64,000 nt of DNA from Vespertiliibacter pulmonis (lineage in GTDB: Bacteria; Pseudomonadota; Gammaproteobacteria; Enterobacterales; Pasteurellaceae): the NCBI RefSeq assembly GCF_013377275.1, contig NZ_CP016615.1:1498830-1562829 (forward strand), in the 5' to 3' direction. This document shows positions 9,201 to 20,222 of this stretch, one piece after another. A model generated the notes under the pieces. The model was not told the origin of the DNA, did not search any database, and was given only the letters and a program-made list of their open reading frames with translations. Position 1 is the first letter of the stretch. Every line of letters begins with the position of its first letter. A program made the position numbers and the translations under genes.

Positions 9201-10568
9201 ATGTCAGAAATTATTTGGGATCTTGATTTGATCCAAAAATATAACCAATCAGGGCCACGCTACACGTCTTACCCAACAGCATTGGAATTTAATGAAGCAT
9301 ACAATGATGACGATTTTCAAATTGCAGCTAAACGTTATCCAGATAAGCCTTTATCTCTCTATATTCATATTCCGTTTTGTCATAAATTATGTTATTTCTG
9401 TGCTTGTAATAAGATTATTACACGGCATCAACATAAGGTTGATATTTATTTAGATTACTTAGAAAAAGAAATTATCTATCGTTCATCATTATTTAAAAAT
9501 CGTACAGTTACCCAAATCCACTGGGGCGGCGGTACACCGACGTATTTAGATGAAGAGCAATCTGCTCGTTTAATGAAAATGCTTCATACTCATTTTAATG
9601 TAAGTGAAAAAGCAGAAATTAGCATTGAAATGGACCCCCGTGAAATTGAGTTATCAATGTTAGATCACCTATATAAAATCGGTTTTAACCGTTTAAGTAT
9701 GGGAATACAAGATTTTAATAAAGAGGTACAAAAATTAGTTAATCGTGAACAAAATGAAGAATTCATTTTTGCTTTAGTTAAACGGGCAAAAGTACTTGGT
9801 TTTAAATCTATCAATATTGATTTGATTTATGGTTTACCTAAGCAGTCGGTAGAAAGTTTTATCTATACTTTAGAGAAAGTGATTGAGCTAAATCCAGATC
9901 GAATGAGCGTATTTAACTACGCACATTTACCAAGCCGTTTTGCGGCACAAATCAAAATTAAAGATGAGATGCTGCCAGCACCTGAAGTAAAATTAGAAAT
10001 CTTGCAAAAAACGATTGAAACATTAGGTAAAGCAGGCTACCAATTTATTGGCATGGATCATTTTGCAAAACCTGATGATGAATTAGCAGTTGCTCAAGAA
10101 CAGGGTATTTTACACCGTAATTTTCAGGGCTATACAACCCAAGAAGATGCGGATTTATTGGGAATGGGCGTTTCTGCGATTAGTTTATTAGGTGATAGTT
10201 ACGCTCAAAATCATAAAGAGTTGAAACAGTATTATACAGAAGTTGAAATGCGTGGCATTGCTTTACAGAAAGGCTTAATGATGACGAAAGATGACTGCTT
10301 ACGCCGTGATGTGATTAAAGCATTGATCTGTAATTTTAAAGTCGATTTTTCTTCTTTGGAACAGCAATATCAGATCGACTTTAAAACTTATTTTGCGGAA
10401 GATTTAGCATTACTTGCTCCATTAGTTCAAGACGGTTTAGCCGAAATTGAAGAAGGTCGAATTACAGTATCGCCTCGTGGGCGGTTATTAATCCGTAATA
10501 TTTGTATGTGTTTTGACGTATATTCAAGACAGCAGGCTAAACGTCAGCAATTCTCTCGTATTATTTAA
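9201..10568 (+). CDS. hemN: HemN, oxygen-independent coproporphyrinogen III dehydrogenase
   Basis: 455-residue radical SAM enzyme that decarboxylates coproporphyrinogen III to protoporphyrinogen IX during anaerobic heme synthesis. The HemN-type cysteines are Cys60, Cys64, Cys67 and Cys69 in PFCHKLCYFCACNK, matching E. coli Cys62/66/69/71 and distinguishing true HemN from HemW. HWGGGTPT is the SAM-binding GGGTP loop. The C-terminal HemN domain is complete. Its presence suggests a heme-making strain, unlike H. influenzae. A strong terminator follows. Confidence 0.96.
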   Translation: MSEIIWDLDLIQKYNQSGPRYTSYPTALEFNEAYNDDDFQIAAKRYPDKPLSLYIHIPFCHKLCYFCACNKIITRHQHKVDIYLDYLEKEIIYRSSLFKNRTVTQIHWGGGTPTYLDEEQSARLMKMLHTHFNVSEKAEISIEMDPREIELSMLDHLYKIGFNRLSMGIQDFNKEVQKLVNREQNEEFIFALVKRAKVLGFKSINIDLIYGLPKQSVESFIYTLEKVIELNPDRMSVFNYAHLPSRFAAQIKIKDEMLPAPEVKLEILQKTIETLGKAGYQFIGMDHFAKPDDELAVAQEQGILHRNFQGYTTQEDADLLGMGVSAISLLGDSYAQNHKELKQYYTEVEMRGIALQKGLMMTKDDCLRRDVIKALICNFKVDFSSLEQQYQIDFKTYFAEDLALLAPLVQDGLAEIEEGRITVSPRGRLLIRNICMCFDVYSRQQAKRQQFSRII

Positions 10569-10572
10569 GTAA

Positions 10573-10601
10573 CAAGCGGTGAGATATTCATTATTTTTGC
10601 A
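10573..10601 (+). repeat. Extended DNA uptake signal
   Basis: Perfect ACAAGCGGT core followed by GAGATATT and ATTTTTGC. It lies directly after the hemN stop. Confidence 0.85.
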
Positions 10602-10603
10602 GA

Positions 10604-10640
10604 GGTCTGATACATCTAATGTATTAGACCTTTTGTTTAA
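10604..10640 (+). terminator. Intrinsic terminator of hemN
   Basis: AGGTCTGATACAT and ATGTATTAGACCT pair over 13 bp (one G-T wobble) around CTA, followed by TTTGTTT. Confidence 0.9.
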
Positions 10641-10754
10641 TGTATGGAATGCTTTCAGCTAGTGGTACTTTTTGGTATGATAAACACAATATAAATAGCA
10701 AACTTATCTTAAAATCCTACCGCTTGCATCCCCAAGGTAGAAATAGGACAGCGT

Positions 10755-13085
10755 ATGAAACAACCTCAGTATAGCTTACTTTCCTTTGCCATTTTTGTTG
10801 CTTGTTATAGTAACAATGCAATGGCAGACTTAAAATCTCAATGTCTGCTCGGCGTTCCACAATTTCAAGACGAACTTGTTCAGGGTGACCAAACTCAACT
10901 GCCCGTTTATATTGAATCAGACAGTGTATTAATTAACCAACCGAAAGATGCAACGTATACGGGGAATGTAAGCGTTCGGCAGGGTAACCGTTCGGTAGTT
11001 GCAGATGAAGTTCGTATTGAGCAAGATGGGGATAAAGCTCGTAATGCTTATTTACGTGGCGCTTTTGATTATCGGGACAATCTTATCAATGCGACTGGAC
11101 GAGATGCGTCGTTTAATTTATTAAATAAAGATGCAGATTTAGGAAATGCTGATTATCAATTTGTAGGACGGCAAGGGCGAGGAGTGGCAGAAAATGTGTC
11201 GGTTCGTAGTGATCAACGTGTATTGAAAAATGCCAGTTTTACTTCCTGTTTATCAGGAGATAAATCTTGGTTGATTGAAGCGAAAGAAATGGTTCAACAC
11301 GTTAAAGAAGAGTATGCTGAGTTATGGCATGCCCGCTTTAAGGTGCTAGGTGTGCCGATTTTTTATTCTCCTTATTTACAATTTCCTATTGGTGATCGTC
11401 GTCGTAGTGGGTTACTTATTCCAAATGCAGGACACTCTAGCCGTGATGGTTATTTCTATTCGCAACCTATTTATTGGAATATTGCCCCTAATTTAGATGC
11501 AACAATTACGCCGACTTATTATACTCGCCGTGGCTGGCAGCTTTCGCCAGAATTTCGTTATTTAACGATGCTTGGAGAAGGAAGAGTAGCTGCAGAATAT
11601 ATGCAAAAGGATCGTCTAGCGCAGTGGGCAGAAAAAAATAAACGCCGTCATTTATTTTTTTGGCAGCATAAAATCAATTTTGCAAATAATTGGCGATTTT
11701 CAGCAGATTATACCAAAGTAAGTGATCGCCGTTATTTCAGTGATTTTGATTCAGCGTTTGGTAATAGTACCGATGGTTATGCAACTCAGAATTTTAAATT
11801 AGGATATTATCAGCCACACTATAATTTATCGGTTTCTGCAAAACGTTTTCAAACTTTTGATGAATCAGGTAGTAAGCCTTACCGTGTGTTCCCACAAATT
11901 GATTTTCATTACTATAAAAATGATATTGTGGAAAAGGGCGATTTTTCATTATTCACCCAGCTTTCCCATTTTGAAAATGATAGTAAGGAAATGCCAACAG
12001 CGTGGCGTTTACATGCCGAGCCAGCCATTAATTTCCCTCTGGCAAATCGGTATGGTAGTTTAGCATTTGAAACGAAGCTCTATGCAACCCATTATTGGCA
12101 GAAATCGGGAAAAGCAGAAGGTTCAGAACAGGTTGCTCGTAGTGTAAACCGAGTATTGCCACAAGTTAAAATTGATTTAAAAACAACGCTACAAGCAACT
12201 AATAATTTGTTTAATGGTTTTTCTCAGGTGCTAGAACCACGAGTGCAATATGTATATCGACCTTATAAAAACCAAGGAGACATTGGCTCAAAACGCCAAA
12301 ATAGTTTAGGGCTTGGCTACGATTCTGCATTACTACAACAAGACTATTTTTCTTTATTTAGTGATCGACGTTATAGCGGTTTAGACCGAATTGCATCAGC
12401 AAACCAAATGACGTTTGGCGGAACAACTCGCTTCTTTAAAGATAGCACTGGAGAAGAAGTATTCAATTTTAGTGCAGGACAAATTTATTATTTCAACCCA
12501 TCTAAAATTGATGAATCACAAAATAGTAAAGCAGGGCGTTCATCCTCGTGGTCTTTAGAGTCGAATTGGAAATTTCACCCTAAATGGAACTGGCACGGTG
12601 CTTATCAATATGACACTCGTTTGAATAAAACTGCATTGGCAAATACATCTTTACAGTTCAAACCTAGTGAGAATAAAGTTGTACAGCTTAATTACCGTTA
12701 TGCAAGTCGAAATTACATTGACCAAAATTTAAGCTCCAATCGTTATGGACAGGATATTAAACAAGTAGGCGCAGTGTTAGGTTGGGAAGTTACAGATAAT
12801 GTATCTGTTATGACATCTCATTATCGTGATCTTGCGTTGAAAAAAGGCGTAGAATCCCAATTAGGTTTAACTTATAACACCTGTTGTTGGAGTGCTTCGT
12901 TTTATACAGCACGCCGTTTAGTAGCCACGCCAACAGGTAAGCCTGATAGCATAAAAGATTTTTATTACGATAACCGTTTTGGGGTTAATTTTGAGCTTCG
13001 CTTTGGTAATAGCTATAATAGCGGTGTATCAAGAATGTTGAAAAAAGGCATAATTCCTTATACAGAAACGTTCAATATCAATTAA
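10755..13085 (+). CDS. lptD: LptD, LPS-assembly outer membrane protein
   Basis: 776 residues. A signal peptide of about 24 residues precedes DLKSQC. The N-terminal OstA-like beta-jellyroll takes LPS from LptA, and the rest is a large beta-barrel that, plugged by LptE, inserts LPS into the outer leaflet. The four disulfide cysteines are in place: Cys30, one in FTSCLSG, and the vicinal pair in YNTCCWSAS near the C-terminus. The final strand ends in a barrel-like sequence. Pasteurellaceae versions are of this length. It stands alone and is closed by a hairpin at 13109-13140; surA and lptE are not in the window. Confidence 0.96.
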   Translation: MKQPQYSLLSFAIFVACYSNNAMADLKSQCLLGVPQFQDELVQGDQTQLPVYIESDSVLINQPKDATYTGNVSVRQGNRSVVADEVRIEQDGDKARNAYLRGAFDYRDNLINATGRDASFNLLNKDADLGNADYQFVGRQGRGVAENVSVRSDQRVLKNASFTSCLSGDKSWLIEAKEMVQHVKEEYAELWHARFKVLGVPIFYSPYLQFPIGDRRRSGLLIPNAGHSSRDGYFYSQPIYWNIAPNLDATITPTYYTRRGWQLSPEFRYLTMLGEGRVAAEYMQKDRLAQWAEKNKRRHLFFWQHKINFANNWRFSADYTKVSDRRYFSDFDSAFGNSTDGYATQNFKLGYYQPHYNLSVSAKRFQTFDESGSKPYRVFPQIDFHYYKNDIVEKGDFSLFTQLSHFENDSKEMPTAWRLHAEPAINFPLANRYGSLAFETKLYATHYWQKSGKAEGSEQVARSVNRVLPQVKIDLKTTLQATNNLFNGFSQVLEPRVQYVYRPYKNQGDIGSKRQNSLGLGYDSALLQQDYFSLFSDRRYSGLDRIASANQMTFGGTTRFFKDSTGEEVFNFSAGQIYYFNPSKIDESQNSKAGRSSSWSLESNWKFHPKWNWHGAYQYDTRLNKTALANTSLQFKPSENKVVQLNYRYASRNYIDQNLSSNRYGQDIKQVGAVLGWEVTDNVSVMTSHYRDLALKKGVESQLGLTYNTCCWSASFYTARRLVATPTGKPDSIKDFYYDNRFGVNFELRFGNSYNSGVSRMLKKGIIPYTETFNIN

Positions 13086-13108
13086 TTGATCGCAGTAAAT
13101 AATTAAAA

Positions 13109-13140
13109 AGGCCTTTAATAATATATTGAAGGCTTTTTTA
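13109..13140 (+). terminator. Terminator after lptD, facing yfbV
   Basis: GCCTT and AAGGC flank an AT-rich loop and are followed by TTTTTTA. It lies between converging genes. Confidence 0.7.
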
Positions 13141-13157
13141 TTAAGAATATTTTAGCG

Positions 13158-13592
13158 TTATAATTCATCAAAATAACGTTGCCCTAGTGTTTTCTCCGCA
13201 AGTTTTAACAGCGTTGCAAAATCTTGATAGGAAGGCGCCGCTTGTTCTGCCATTTTATATTGTTTATTACGTAATTGTTGGCGTAAATGTTCATGCCATT
13301 CTAATAATGAAAGAGGTAACGGCGAGCTTGCCCGACGCCCTAGCCAGTATAAACCTTGAAAAGGAATACTTAATGCAAATAGTGCGGTTAATGTTGCATT
13401 GGCAGTAATTACCTGTTCTGAGTCTGCAAAAGAATATTGCCAAAGAAGAGCAAAACAAGCAAAAGCAGGCATTATTTTTGATGCTAGCTTAATAAGCTGA
13501 ATGATACGATAGTCGGGCAAAAATAAGTTTAATTTTTTCTGATTAGGTAGCGTATTAAGATAAATTTGTCCTGCTTTAAATGTTGTAAACAT
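13158..13592 (-). CDS. yfbV: YfbV (UPF0208) inner-membrane protein
   Basis: 144 residues with two membrane helices in the middle (around residues 40-58 and 66-84) and cytosolic ends, as in E. coli YfbV. In E. coli YfbV limits the spread of MatP-organised Ter chromosome compaction; whether it does so here is inference. Characteristic segments are LPNQKKLNLFLPDYRII and GLYWLGRRASSPLP. No clear Shine-Dalgarno is seen before the ATG. Confidence 0.9.
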   Translation of the reverse strand: MFTTFKAGQIYLNTLPNQKKLNLFLPDYRIIQLIKLASKIMPAFACFALLWQYSFADSEQVITANATLTALFALSIPFQGLYWLGRRASSPLPLSLLEWHEHLRQQLRNKQYKMAEQAAPSYQDFATLLKLAEKTLGQRYFDEL

Positions 13593-13716
13593 AATAATTT
13601 TTTTGAAATAAAGAGAGTGAATATTCTAACGAAGCGATAGAAATCTACAATAGCGAAATAGTATAACACTTGCTATACTTTGTGCTGTTTTATTTTCTTG
13701 ATTGAAAGGATTATTA

Positions 13717-14454
13717 ATGCCAATTCGATTTCCACAATTATTACAAGATAGTTGGAATTTTATGCGTAACCATACGCAATTTAGCCTATTTGGTTTTTTA
13801 CTCTTATTGTTATTACAGGGGAGTATGACGTTTTTTGCTTATCAAGTACCCGAGCCTTCGCAAGATTTAGTAAGCCAAGACGTTGTGGAACAAGTTGTTA
13901 TTGCTCAGTTTTTACCAACAATTATTGCGGCGATCGCTACCATATTTATAAATGTTTTATTGATTTTAAATATAAATACGATTATTGCGGGGCATTATTC
14001 GCATTTTTTTACTAATTTAGGGCAAACGGTTAAATATTTTTTTCCTGCGCTTTGGCTGAATATTATTATGATATTACCAGTGTCAATAGGGGTCGCAGGG
14101 GCATTATCTGGTACAGGTAGCTTTCTTATTCTTCCATTATTTGTTGGATCAATGTTTATCTTTATCCGTCTTTGTTTAGTTGTTTTCGTTTATATCATTG
14201 AACAACCGCAAAAGAATATAAGTGAAAGCCTTCGATTTATATGGCAATTAGGGCGTGGAAAAATGAGATGGTTAATGTTATTTTGTCTGCTAAGTTATCT
14301 ATTTCCTGGTGGTATCAATATTTTATTATCAAAAATTTTGCCAGAAATGCTAACTGCAATTATTTTGCCATTATTAACGAGTGCAATAAATTTATATTTA
14401 ATTATATTTGGCTTTCGTTTTTATCAGGCTTTACGAAGCCTATCCCAAGTTTAG
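13717..14454 (+). CDS. yciC: YciC family (UPF0259) inner-membrane protein
   Basis: 245 residues with about six membrane helices. I chose the ATG at 13717 because AAAGGA ends 6 nt before it; a TTG at 13702 is less suitable. It heads the run yciC-yciB-yciA-yciI, which matches the E. coli order, and this context supports the YciC assignment more than the sequence itself, which is mainly hydrophobic. Function unknown; a role at the inner membrane is all that can be said. Confidence 0.8.
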   Translation: MPIRFPQLLQDSWNFMRNHTQFSLFGFLLLLLLQGSMTFFAYQVPEPSQDLVSQDVVEQVVIAQFLPTIIAAIATIFINVLLILNINTIIAGHYSHFFTNLGQTVKYFFPALWLNIIMILPVSIGVAGALSGTGSFLILPLFVGSMFIFIRLCLVVFVYIIEQPQKNISESLRFIWQLGRGKMRWLMLFCLLSYLFPGGINILLSKILPEMLTAIILPLLTSAINLYLIIFGFRFYQALRSLSQV

Positions 14455-14462
14455 GAGATTAA

Positions 14463-15011
14463 ATGAAACAATTACTTGAATTTATTCCACTCATTTTATT
14501 TTTTGTTGTTTATAAAATGTATGGTGTGCAACAAGGTGCGTTAGTTTTAGTTGTAGCTACCCTTGTTCAGTTGATTTTATTACGAGTAATATATAAAAAA
14601 ATCGAAAAATCGCAATGGATTGTCGGTAGTTCAGTCGTTTTCTTTGGTTTATTAACGGCGTATTTTAATGACTTAGATTTCCTAAAATGGAAGGTTACTC
14701 TAATCAATGCGTTATTTGCAGGAGCGTTATTAGTTAGCCAGTATATTTTTCATAAGCCATTGATTAAAATATTACTGGGAAAAGAGTTACAGCTACCCGA
14801 AATAATCTGGCAGAGATTAAACCTTGGTTGGTCAGTCTTTTTCTTATTATGTATGGCAATTAACATTGTTATTAGCCAGTTTTTCTCCGACGATATTTGG
14901 ACAACATTTAAAGTTTTTGGATTAACGGGAATGAGCTTAGTTGCTGTTGTAGCAACAGGTATTTATCTCTATCCACATTTGAAACAGCAAGCGGGTACAA
15001 ATGATAAATAA
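14463..15011 (+). CDS. yciB: YciB, inner-membrane septation/envelope protein (IspA/IspZ family)
   Basis: 182 residues and five membrane helices. The start [20 protein letters not shown] is the family signature. YciB (intracellular septation protein A in Shigella) interacts with the elongation and division machinery and affects envelope integrity; the exact activity is unknown. An AGGAG lies 5 nt before the ATG. Its last 11 nt overlap the start of yciA, suggesting translational coupling. Confidence 0.94.
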   Translation: MKQLLEFIPLILFFVVYKMYGVQQGALVLVVATLVQLILLRVIYKKIEKSQWIVGSSVVFFGLLTAYFNDLDFLKWKVTLINALFAGALLVSQYIFHKPLIKILLGKELQLPEIIWQRLNLGWSVFFLLCMAINIVISQFFSDDIWTTFKVFGLTGMSLVAVVATGIYLYPHLKQQAGTNDK

Positions 15012-15447
15012 ACAAATCCGTAATCCGAAAGGTTCATTGATTTTACGCACCCTAGCAATGCCTTCAGATACGAATGCAAATGGCGATATTTTTGGTGGTT
15101 GGATTATGTCGCAAATGGATATGGGTGGTGCAATTTTAGCCAAAGAACTCGCTCACGGACGAGTCGTTACAGTGTCAGTAGATAGTATGAGTTTTTTACA
15201 GCCTGTTTCTGTGGGTGATGTTGTATGCTGTTATGGAAAAGTTGTTAAAGTTGGGCGAACATCATTACAAGTTAAAGTTGAAGTGTGGATTAAAAAAGTT
15301 GCTGAGGGTGGAAAAGAGCGTCATTGTGTCACCGAAGCCCTATTCACTTTTGTGGCAATAGATAAAAATGGGAGACCACGGGCTATTCCTCGTGAAAATA
15401 ATCCTGAATTAGCTGAAGTGCTATCAGAACTTGAAAATATTGATTAA
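15001..15447 (+). CDS. yciA: YciA, acyl-CoA thioesterase (hot-dog fold)
   Basis: 148 residues, close to H. influenzae HI0827, a structurally studied hexameric acyl-CoA thioesterase. The catalytic region [20 protein letters not shown] (about residues 22-41) contains the conserved Asn and Asp. It hydrolyses a wide range of acyl-CoAs, and a role in membrane lipid homeostasis has been suggested. The start overlaps yciB. Confidence 0.96.
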   Translation: MINKQIRNPKGSLILRTLAMPSDTNANGDIFGGWIMSQMDMGGAILAKELAHGRVVTVSVDSMSFLQPVSVGDVVCCYGKVVKVGRTSLQVKVEVWIKKVAEGGKERHCVTEALFTFVAIDKNGRPRAIPRENNPELAEVLSELENID

Positions 15448-15465
15448 CTCAAAAAGGAGTAACTG

Positions 15466-15762
15466 ATGTATTATGTAATTTTTGCGCAAGATATAGCCAA
15501 TACACTTGAAACGCGTCTTTCCGTGCGGGAAAAACATTTAGCTCGTTTGACGCAATTACAAAACGAAGGACGTTTATTAACCGCAGGGCCTAATCCTGCC
15601 GTAGATGATGAAAACCCGGGGCAAGCAGGTTTTTCTGGTTCAACGGTTATTGCTCAGTTTAATTCTTTGGAAGAAGCAAAACAGTGGGCATCGGAAGATC
15701 CTTATGTAGAAGCAGGTGTTTATGGTGAGGTGATTGTTAAACCGTTTAAAAAAGTCTTTTAA
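15466..15762 (+). CDS. yciI: YciI-like protein (dimeric alpha/beta barrel)
   Basis: 98 residues of the YCII family; H. influenzae HI0828 is the structural model. The conserved His of REKHLARL and the central [13 protein letters not shown] loop form the putative active site. A catalytic role is suspected but unproven. AAAGGAG lies 6 nt upstream. It closes the yciC-yciB-yciA-yciI run, followed by a strong hairpin. Confidence 0.93.
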   Translation: MYYVIFAQDIANTLETRLSVREKHLARLTQLQNEGRLLTAGPNPAVDDENPGQAGFSGSTVIAQFNSLEEAKQWASEDPYVEAGVYGEVIVKPFKKVF

Positions 15763-15805
15763 GCGGTTAGATTACTTAATATTTTGCAACATAGTTTATG
15801 TAAGT

Positions 15806-15850
15806 CACTACGGTCTATGCTAATTGTTGTTGACCGTAGTGGTGATTTTT
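15806..15850 (+). terminator. Strong hairpin after yciI, 13 nt before the glnE start
   Basis: CACTACGGTC and GACCGTAGTG form a perfect 10-bp stem with a 16-nt loop, then GTGATTTTT. It should terminate the yciI transcript but leaves almost no room for a glnE promoter. Confidence 0.8.
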
Positions 15851-15862
15851 CAGGGCCTGATT

Positions 15863-18763
15863 ATGTGCCAATCTCTTCTTTCTCACGCCAAACAAACATT
15901 GAATGAGCTGATTGCTTTTCATTCTATTCCCACCGAGTTTGCAAAAAATAGTTGTATTTCACCACTTGTTAATGCAATAGCCTTGTCGGATTTTGTTGCA
16001 AAGCAGTTATATAAACAGCCTGAATTGTTGCAAAAATGGCTTATTCAGTTACCTAACATTGAGGATTGTCAGTTCTATTTAGAGCGGTTACAAGCGGTGA
16101 TTTATCACAAAAATTTACCGATTGAAACAGAGGTTCAACTACAGCAAACGCTACGGCAATTTCGCCATACAGAAATGGTGATATTGAGCTTTTTACAATC
16201 AAATAGATTAGCGACCCCTAAGCAGATTTTTGAACGATTGTCTGATTTAGCCGAAGCCCTTGTTTTAACGGCTCGAGATTGGCTTTTTCACCAATTATGT
16301 CGGGAATATGGTACGCCCGTAAATTCGTCAGGTGAGGTGCAAGAATTACTTATTTTAGGTATGGGAAAATTAGGGGGGCGGGAGCTTAACTTTTCGTCTG
16401 ATATTGATCTGATTTTTACCTATCCAGATGCAGGCGAAACCCAAGGGGGAAGAAAAACGATTGAAAACAGTAAGTTTTTCACTCGTTTAGGACAGCGTTT
16501 GATCCGAGTATTAGATGAAATTACCCTTGATGGACAGGTTTATCGCATTGATATGAGGTTACGTCCCTTTGGTGAAAGCGGTGCGTTAGTCTTAAGTTTT
16601 TCTGCTATGGAAGATTATTACCAAGAGCAGGGGAGAGATTGGGAACGCTATGCGATGATCAAAGCGAAAATTCTAGGGGAAGATGAACAAAATCCAAATC
16701 ATCGCTATTTGAAATCATTATTACGTCCTTTCATTTATCGGCGATATTTAGATTTTAGTGCTATTCAATCCTTGCGAGAAATGAAGCAAAAAATTAGCCG
16801 AGAAGTTCGCCGTCAAAGGTTAGAAGATAATATTAAATTGGGGGCTGGAGGCATTCGAGAAATTGAATTTATTGTACAAGCCTTTCAGCTAATGCGAGGT
16901 GGGCGAGATAAAATTCTACAACAACGAAGTCTATTAGCTGTGCTACCTCAGCTAGTTTCACTTAATTTATTGACACAAACGGACGTTAGCCAATTACGTA
17001 ATGCCTATCTATTTTTACGCCATACGGAAAATATTTTACAAGCGATTGATGATCAGCAGACCCAAACGTTACCGAATATTGAGAATGAAAATGACCGCTT
17101 GCGTATTTGTATTGCATTTGGCTGTCAGCGATGGAGCCAATTTACCAGCCTTTTTGAAAAACATCGTCAAAATGTGAGCCGTATTTTCAATGCACTGATT
17201 GGTGGCGATGAAACTGAATATAAAGAGAATGAACAGCCTATCCAATTAGCAATGTGGTCGGATATTTTACACCATCAAATATCTCTGGTGGAGCTTAATA
17301 AGTGCTTAGCTGATTATTCAATAGATAATCAGGATATTCCTACCATTTTTAACCATTTTTCAGCAACATTTCAAGGGTGGTTACAACGTCCAATTGGCGT
17401 GCGTGGTCGAGCAGTATTGCAGAAATTGCTGCCAATAATTGTGGATAGACTCTTTAAGCATCAAGATTATCTACTGCTTTTACCCCGTATTTTAAACATT
17501 ATGGATAAAATTATCACGCGTACGACTTATTTAGAATTGCTGTTTGAAAAAGAGCAGATTTTGCCTAAATTATTTACCTTGTGTAGCCAATCCATAATGA
17601 TTGCAGAGCAGATTGCACGTTATCCAATGCTGCTTGATGAATTATTACTTAGCCAATCTTTAACGGAGATTACAGCGCTTGATCAATATTCAACAGTATT
17701 ACGTGAATATTTATTGAGAGTACCAGAAAATGATGAAGAGGCGTTATTAGATGCATTACGCCAATTTAAGCAGAGTCAATTACTCAGAATTTCTGCAGTC
17801 GATATTTTAGGTAGCTTACCAATAATGAAAATTAGCGATCATCTTACTGCCCTTGCAGAAGCGGTAATTGGTGAAGTGGTCAATATCGCTTGGAAACAGC
17901 TTTCTAACCGTTTTGGTTCACCAGAACACTTAGAGTGGGGGGAACAAGATTTTGTGGTCATTGGTTATGGTAAACTTGGCGGAATTGAGTTGGGCTATAA
18001 TTCCGATCTTGATCTAGTTTTTCTACACAATGCACCCGAAAATAGTGTAACACTTGGCGGGAAAAAATCTATTTCAAGCCATCAGTTCTATCTCAAATTA
18101 GCTCAGAAAATTAATAGTATTTTCAATGTGAATACCAGCGCTGGGGTATTATATGAGATAGATATGAGATTACGCCCTTCTGGAGAAGCTGGTTTATTAG
18201 TCAGTACATTTAATGCCTATGAACAGTATCAACATAATGAAGCGTGGACATGGGAGTCGCAAGCGTTAGTCAGAGCAAGAGCGGTTTACGGTACGCCTTT
18301 ATTATGTGAAAAGTTTGAACAAATCCGCAGAGAAGTGCTTACAACTCCACGATCAAGCGGTCAGTTAGCAAATGAAATTTGTCAAATGCGTAAGAAGATG
18401 TACCAGCATTTAAGTCAAACAAAAAAAGGTGCTTTCCATTTAAAACAAGATTGTGGTGGTATTACCGATATTGAATTCATTGCTCAATTTTTGGTATTAA
18501 ATAATGCTCATCAACAACTTGAAATGGCGGTGTGGTCAGATAATGTTCGTATTTTTGATAGTGCAATGGAATCTTGCCTACTTTGTAAAGACGATGGGGA
18601 GCTTTTAAAGCAGTGTTACATACAATTACGCACTAAAATTCATCAATTAAATTTATTAAATCAGGAACTTATTGTAAGTGATGATGAATTTGTTGCAGAG
18701 CGAGAGATTGTCAAAACATTATGGCACAAAATTATTGTATCTGTTATGGACGAATCTGAATAG
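15863..18763 (+). CDS. glnE: GlnE, glutamine synthetase adenylyltransferase/deadenylase
   Basis: 966 residues from the ATG at 15863; a TTG at 15824 lies inside the preceding terminator hairpin and is rejected. Two nucleotidyltransferase domains are clear: GMGKLGGRELNFSSDIDLIF near residue 165 (deadenylase half) and GYGKLGGIELGYNSDLDLVF near residue 700 (adenylase half), each followed by a helical domain. GlnE adds or removes AMP on glutamine synthetase according to PII and glutamine. E. coli GlnE has 946 residues. The ribosome-binding site is weak. Confidence 0.96.
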   Translation: MCQSLLSHAKQTLNELIAFHSIPTEFAKNSCISPLVNAIALSDFVAKQLYKQPELLQKWLIQLPNIEDCQFYLERLQAVIYHKNLPIETEVQLQQTLRQFRHTEMVILSFLQSNRLATPKQIFERLSDLAEALVLTARDWLFHQLCREYGTPVNSSGEVQELLILGMGKLGGRELNFSSDIDLIFTYPDAGETQGGRKTIENSKFFTRLGQRLIRVLDEITLDGQVYRIDMRLRPFGESGALVLSFSAMEDYYQEQGRDWERYAMIKAKILGEDEQNPNHRYLKSLLRPFIYRRYLDFSAIQSLREMKQKISREVRRQRLEDNIKLGAGGIREIEFIVQAFQLMRGGRDKILQQRSLLAVLPQLVSLNLLTQTDVSQLRNAYLFLRHTENILQAIDDQQTQTLPNIENENDRLRICIAFGCQRWSQFTSLFEKHRQNVSRIFNALIGGDETEYKENEQPIQLAMWSDILHHQISLVELNKCLADYSIDNQDIPTIFNHFSATFQGWLQRPIGVRGRAVLQKLLPIIVDRLFKHQDYLLLLPRILNIMDKIITRTTYLELLFEKEQILPKLFTLCSQSIMIAEQIARYPMLLDELLLSQSLTEITALDQYSTVLREYLLRVPENDEEALLDALRQFKQSQLLRISAVDILGSLPIMKISDHLTALAEAVIGEVVNIAWKQLSNRFGSPEHLEWGEQDFVVIGYGKLGGIELGYNSDLDLVFLHNAPENSVTLGGKKSISSHQFYLKLAQKINSIFNVNTSAGVLYEIDMRLRPSGEAGLLVSTFNAYEQYQHNEAWTWESQALVRARAVYGTPLLCEKFEQIRREVLTTPRSSGQLANEICQMRKKMYQHLSQTKKGAFHLKQDCGGITDIEFIAQFLVLNNAHQQLEMAVWSDNVRIFDSAMESCLLCKDDGELLKQCYIQLRTKIHQLNLLNQELIVSDDEFVAEREIVKTLWHKIIVSVMDESE

Positions 18764-18780
18764 AAATACGGGAGAAACTA

Positions 18781-19164
18781 ATGAAATATCATCATTTATT
18801 ACTGAGCATAATTATTGTGAATTTAACTGCTTGTGCAATTACACCACAACAAAAAATGGAACGAGAAGCGAAACGAGTAAAAGCAGAGCAAGCTTTGCAA
18901 GTATCATTAGCAAAACAATGTGATCCAAATACGGCTGAATTAATGAATCAGCAGTTTAATCCACCGTTATCTCGCAGCGAAAAAGAACAAGCGCTATTTG
19001 AACGTCAATATGTAGAAAAAGTAAATAGCCCAATGTTCCAAGCTTGTTATAAATTAGCTTGGCAAAATTATAAAGCTCAAGAAGAAATTCGCCAAATGCG
19101 TTACGATTATAATCGTGATTATGGCTTTGGCTTAAGCCGTTTCTGCAATGCGTGTTGGTGGTAA
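18781..19164 (+). CDS. Small putative lipoprotein, function unknown
   Basis: 127 residues. A signal peptide with the lipobox LTAC (Cys18) is followed by a highly charged helical stretch (KMEREAKRVKAEQALQ) and a Cys- and aromatic-rich end (SRFCNACWW). Three Cys besides Cys18 at mid and end positions suggest disulfides in the periplasm. I do not recognise a named family. It starts 17 nt after glnE with GGGAG before the ATG, so it may be co-transcribed with glnE. Confidence 0.75.
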   Translation: MKYHHLLLSIIIVNLTACAITPQQKMEREAKRVKAEQALQVSLAKQCDPNTAELMNQQFNPPLSRSEKEQALFERQYVEKVNSPMFQACYKLAWQNYKAQEEIRQMRYDYNRDYGFGLSRFCNACWW

Positions 19165-19165
19165 T

Positions 19166-19195
19166 GCAAGCGGTCGAATTAGTGCAAAATTTTGC
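19166..19195 (+). repeat. Extended DNA uptake signal (variant core)
   Basis: GCAAGCGGT, then GAATT, then AAATTTTGC. It lies in the gap before hel. Confidence 0.75.
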
Positions 19196-19210
19196 GAATA
19201 ACAAATAAAC

Positions 19211-19262
19211 AACGGAAAAGTTGCATTTGGCTATCGTCTGGCTATTTATTTTCCGTTATAAT
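19211..19262 (+). promoter_or_regulatory. hel promoter with flanking 9-bp inverted repeat
   Basis: AACGGAAAA (19211-19219) and TTTTCCGTT (19249-19257) form a perfect inverted repeat whose right arm overlaps a consensus -10, TATAAT (19257-19262). The -35 is weak, so the repeat could bind a regulator. This is inference. Confidence 0.45.
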
Positions 19263-19275
19263 GACCAAGCATTGA

Positions 19276-20124
<849 letters not shown>

Positions 20125-20140
20125 TCGTTTCTCTTTACAA

Positions 20141-20165
20141 AGGCCCGAATATTCGGGCTTTTTTA
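20141..20165 (+). terminator. Intrinsic terminator of hel
   Basis: GCCCGAATATTCGGGC is a perfect palindromic stem followed by TTTTTTA. Confidence 0.9.
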
Positions 20166-20222
20166 TGCAATTAAGATAGTTTTTTGTTACAATCCAAACC
20201 TCTTAATTTTTCTGGCAGAATT

